Of a DNA stretch of 64,000 bases, positions 61,901 through 64,000 are shown piece by piece. Made by a program: the position numbers and the translations under genes. The notes beneath the pieces are model-generated. The model did no database searches. It had not been told where the DNA came from and saw nothing but the letters and a program-made list of their open reading frames with translations. How positions within the stretch are numbered: position 1 is the first letter of the stretch; every line of letters starts with the position of its first letter. Source of the DNA: Candidatus Fermentithermobacillus carboniphilus (GTDB lineage Bacteria > Bacillota > Sulfobacillia > Fermentithermobacillales > Fermentithermobacillaceae); NCBI GenBank assembly GCA_018208355.1, contig CP062796.1, forward strand, positions 2,044,517 to 2,108,516, read 5' to 3'.

Positions 61901-62460
61901 AAGAATACCGCAGTCTTTCTGAAAGGATAGACAACCTTTGTGCGGAGAAAGAGGACCTGGTGGAAGCGATGAAGGAGCTCGACGACACGAAGGAGCTCAT
62001 AGACAAAGAGATCGAGGACCGTTTCCTTGAGACTTTCGGACACGTGGCCCGAAACTTTGAGGACATATTTAGAGATCTCTTCGGAGGAGGCAGGGGCCGG
62101 TTAAACCTGGTGGAGGGTACCCTCGGTGTCGAGGTTGTGGCCGAACCTCCGGGGAGGCGGCAGAAGCAGTTCAACCTCCTTTCGGGCGGCGAGCGATCTT
62201 TGTGCGGCATAGCGCTTATCTTTTCGATACTCTCGGTAAGACCGTCTCCCTTGATCGTCCTGGATGAGGTAGACTCTGCTCTGGACGAAGCGAACGTGGT
62301 GAGGTTCGCCCAGTTTCTTAAGAGATACTCTAAAGACACTCAGTTTCTGGTGATAACTCACCAGGAGGCTACCATGGAGGTGGCAGACATTATATACGGG
62401 GTCACCATGGAAGAACCCGGTGTGTCAAAAGTTTTCGGAATGAGGCTTGAAAGTCGCTGA
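58942..62460 (+). CDS. smc: Chromosome segregation ATPase SMC
   Basis: The 1172-residue protein has an N-terminal ATPase half ([20 protein letters not shown]), two long coiled coils, a hinge around residues 510-650 ([20 protein letters not shown]) and the C-terminal half with [15 protein letters not shown] and [16 protein letters not shown]. It acts with ScpA/ScpB in condensin. TTG 58942 follows CAGGAGGAAAGG. Confidence 0.96.
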   Translation: [1172 protein letters not shown]

Positions 62461-62499
62461 AAGATTCTATGGCAAAAATGTGGAAGGAGATCTGTGATT

Positions 62500-63417
62500 A
62501 TGAGCTTCTTTCGAAAATTTACAGAAGGCCTTGCCAAGACCTCGAAGAACCTTCGCGACAAGATCCAGGAGATCTTCAGGCCAGGAGCGGTCACCGAGGA
62601 ATTCCTGGAAGATCTCGAAGCCATACTGCTCCAGGCCGATGTGGGCGTCAGGGCCACGCAGGAAATCTGTGAGAGCCTGCGTCTCGAGAGTAAGAAGAGA
62701 GCGATAAGAAGCGAAGATGAGCTTTACGAAATACTGACGGCCAAGGTCAAAGAGATTTTCGATGCCATCTACCAGCCGCTCAAGGTTTCGGAAGTCAATC
62801 CCACCGTCTACATCCTCGTGGGAGTGAACGGTTCGGGCAAAACGACCACTATTGCCAAGATCGCCAAATTATGGATAGACCAGGGAAAGAAGGTCATAGT
62901 GGCTGCTGCCGACACGTTCAGGGCGGCGGCGGAAGACCAGTTAGCGATTTGGGCGGAAAGAGTGGGGGCGGAGATCGTGAGTCACCAGCATGGTGCGGAC
63001 CCCGGCGCCGTGGCCTTTGACGCGGCTAGAGCCGCCCTCGCGCGGAAGGCCGACCTTCTCCTTGTGGATACAGCCGGACGGCTCCACACCAAGAAGAATC
63101 TCATGGAAGAGTTGAAGAAGATCGTCAGGGTCGTAGCCAGAGAAATCCCCGGTGCTCCTCACGAGGTGCTCTTGGTCATAGACGGGACTACCGGGCAAAA
63201 TGGTCTTTCTCAGGCCAGGGTGTTTGCGGAAAGCGTAGACGTAACGGGGATCTGTCTGACGAAGCTCGATGGTTCCTCTAAAGGCGGGATCGCCCTGGCC
63301 ATCGCGAAGGAACTCCGGATCCCGGTGAAATTTGTGGGGATGGGTGAGGGTGTGGACGACCTGAAAGTGTTTGATCCGGAAGCGTTCGCCAGAGGGCTGT
63401 TCAGTAAAGGAAGTTGA
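62500..63417 (+). CDS. ftsY: Signal recognition particle receptor FtsY
   Basis: The 305-residue NG-domain GTPase docks SRP-ribosome complexes at the membrane. Motifs are GVNGSGKTTTIAKIA, AADTFRAAAEDQL, DTAGRLHTKKNLM and TKLDGSSKGG. There is no long acidic A domain. ATG 62500 (or GTG 62494) follows AAGGAG. Confidence 0.96.
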   Translation: MSFFRKFTEGLAKTSKNLRDKIQEIFRPGAVTEEFLEDLEAILLQADVGVRATQEICESLRLESKKRAIRSEDELYEILTAKVKEIFDAIYQPLKVSEVNPTVYILVGVNGSGKTTTIAKIAKLWIDQGKKVIVAAADTFRAAAEDQLAIWAERVGAEIVSHQHGADPGAVAFDAARAALARKADLLLVDTAGRLHTKKNLMEELKKIVRVVAREIPGAPHEVLLVIDGTTGQNGLSQARVFAESVDVTGICLTKLDGSSKGGIALAIAKELRIPVKFVGMGEGVDDLKVFDPEAFARGLFSKGS

Positions 63418-63540
63418 CTTCACCGTGCTGAAGTCTCCCAGAGCTTTTAGAGCTTGCCTTGTCGAAGCCCGTTCAGGTGAGCGTTGTACTAGTGGTTTTT
63501 GAGACAATGTCCGCTAGGTTCCCCAGGGGCTGTCTTCCTC

Positions 63541-63569
63541 TTGACCGCGGAAATCCCTTAGTATAGAAT
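63541..63569 (+). promoter_or_regulatory. Promoter upstream of ylxM
   Basis: TTGACC (63541-63546) and TAGAAT (63564-63569) with a 17-base spacer; one mismatch in each hexamer. Confidence 0.65.
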
Positions 63570-63626
63570 CAGCACATGTGTAAAGGTGAAGGCCAGGACA
63601 CTAATTTTACAGGGCAGTGGGTTGGG

Positions 63627-64000
63627 TTGAAACAGAATGTTTTTTCGTCGCCTGAAAGTGTTCATGAACTGGGCCTTTTGAGGGACTTGTACGGGGAACT
63701 GCTTCCAAAAAGGCAAAGACAAGTGATCCACCTCAAGCTCGATGAGGACCTCTCATTGAGCGAGATTTCCGAAAGGCTGGGGATATCGCGCCAGGCCTGC
63801 GAAGATGCCCTCAAGAGGTGTGTTAACGCCCTTCGCCTTTACGAGGAGAAACTCGGCTTCCTCGAGCGCATCCGCCGCCAAAAGCGGCACATTGAAAAGA
63901 CAGGTGCCCTGCTGAGGGAGATGGATGCTAGAAACTGGAACGTATACAGAGAGATGGCGCTGGAGTGTCTCCAGGCCATGGAGGCCGGAGGTGAAGTCAC
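63627..64000 (+). CDS. ylxM: YlxM-like helix-turn-helix protein, partial
   Basis: The frame runs off the right edge. The translated segment LRDLYGELLPKRQRQVIHLK, then EDLSLSEISERLGISRQACE and ALRLYEEKLGFLE, matches YlxM, the protein encoded before ffh and after ftsY in Bacillota. TTG 63627 is proposed because an in-frame ATG at 63576 coincides with the expected transcription start. Confidence 0.85.
   Translation, partial: MKQNVFSSPESVHELGLLRDLYGELLPKRQRQVIHLKLDEDLSLSEISERLGISRQACEDALKRCVNALRLYEEKLGFLERIRRQKRHIEKTGALLREMDARNWNVYREMALECLQAMEAGGEV

Noticed and set aside
60837..62339. Two long serine-rich minus-strand frames inside smc
   Set aside because: Serine-rich composition is the usual antisense reading of charged coiled-coil codons; the plus strand is clearly smc.
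63418..63540. GACTTCA/TGAAGTC hairpin after ftsY as a terminator
   Set aside because: The seven-pair stem is not followed by a T-run, so termination is not supported.

Overview
The window is chromosomal DNA from an endospore-forming member of the Bacillota (Clostridia-like), probably a moderately GC-rich anaerobe. Evidence for sporulation is spoVM, an alpha/beta-type SASP gene with a sigma-G-like promoter, the SASP protease gene gpr, ylbJ, and the tepA-ylzJ pair. Evidence for anaerobic life is a tungsten-type aldehyde ferredoxin oxidoreductase with its own poly-ferredoxin and a MoaD-like protein. Many genes start with TTG or GTG behind strong GGAGG-type ribosome binding sites, so starts were often moved inward from the longest open frame. 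No tRNA, rRNA, insertion sequence, phage gene or genuine CRISPR array was seen.

Layout. 1-16.2 kb is a metabolic region: the tail of a HAD phosphatase, a GH18 glycosidase, a CocE-type hydrolase, rlmH, a NitT/TauT-type ABC importer (two-domain permease plus ATPase), uppP, a YitT-type membrane protein, a gamma-glutamyltransferase, an MFS carrier, and the ferredoxin-AOR-MoaD unit. 16.4-22.7 kb holds tepA-ylzJ with a tiny unlisted membrane protein, then an alpha-glucan cluster (GH57 branching enzyme, DUF4912 protein, GH15 glucoamylase, small starch-binding protein). 23-36.9 kb is a long housekeeping run: mihF, remA, gmk, rpoZ, coaBC, priA, a fused def-fmt, a YugP-type peptidase, rsmB, rlmN, a PP2C phosphatase, a PASTA kinase, rsgA, rpe and spoVM. 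37-43 kb has rpmB (reverse), asp23, a fakA-like gene, recG, a SASP gene and a creatininase-family gene. 43.2-50.5 kb has gpr (reverse), a small DMT transporter, coaD, a coiled-coil protein, ylbJ (reverse), a Lon-like protease, a marR-arsM pair, yceD and rpmF. 50.6-58.3 kb is the lipid operon fapR-plsX-fabH-degV-fabD-fabG-acpP-fabF-rnc. 58.2-64 kb has a LexA-like regulator (reverse), smc, ftsY and the start of ylxM.

How it fits together. The FapR box just downstream of the fapR promoter implies malonyl-CoA-responsive control of phospholipid and fatty-acid synthesis. A DegV (FakB-like) fatty-acid-binding protein lies inside that operon, and its likely kinase partner (FakA-like) is encoded at 37.8 kb. 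The phosphatase-kinase-rsgA block and the smc-ftsY-ylxM block are conserved Bacillota neighbourhoods.

The most unusual points are: a single-polypeptide fusion of peptide deformylase with methionyl-tRNA formyltransferase; a PriA whose helicase motifs are eroded although its zinc-binding cysteines are intact; a candidate antisense-strand small RNA with two anti-Shine-Dalgarno stretches upstream of coaD; a three-copy 29-nt repeat with about 65-nt period after uppP; an apparent single-base frameshift at the start of the ABC permease; and an S24-fold regulator without its catalytic serine, divergent from smc.
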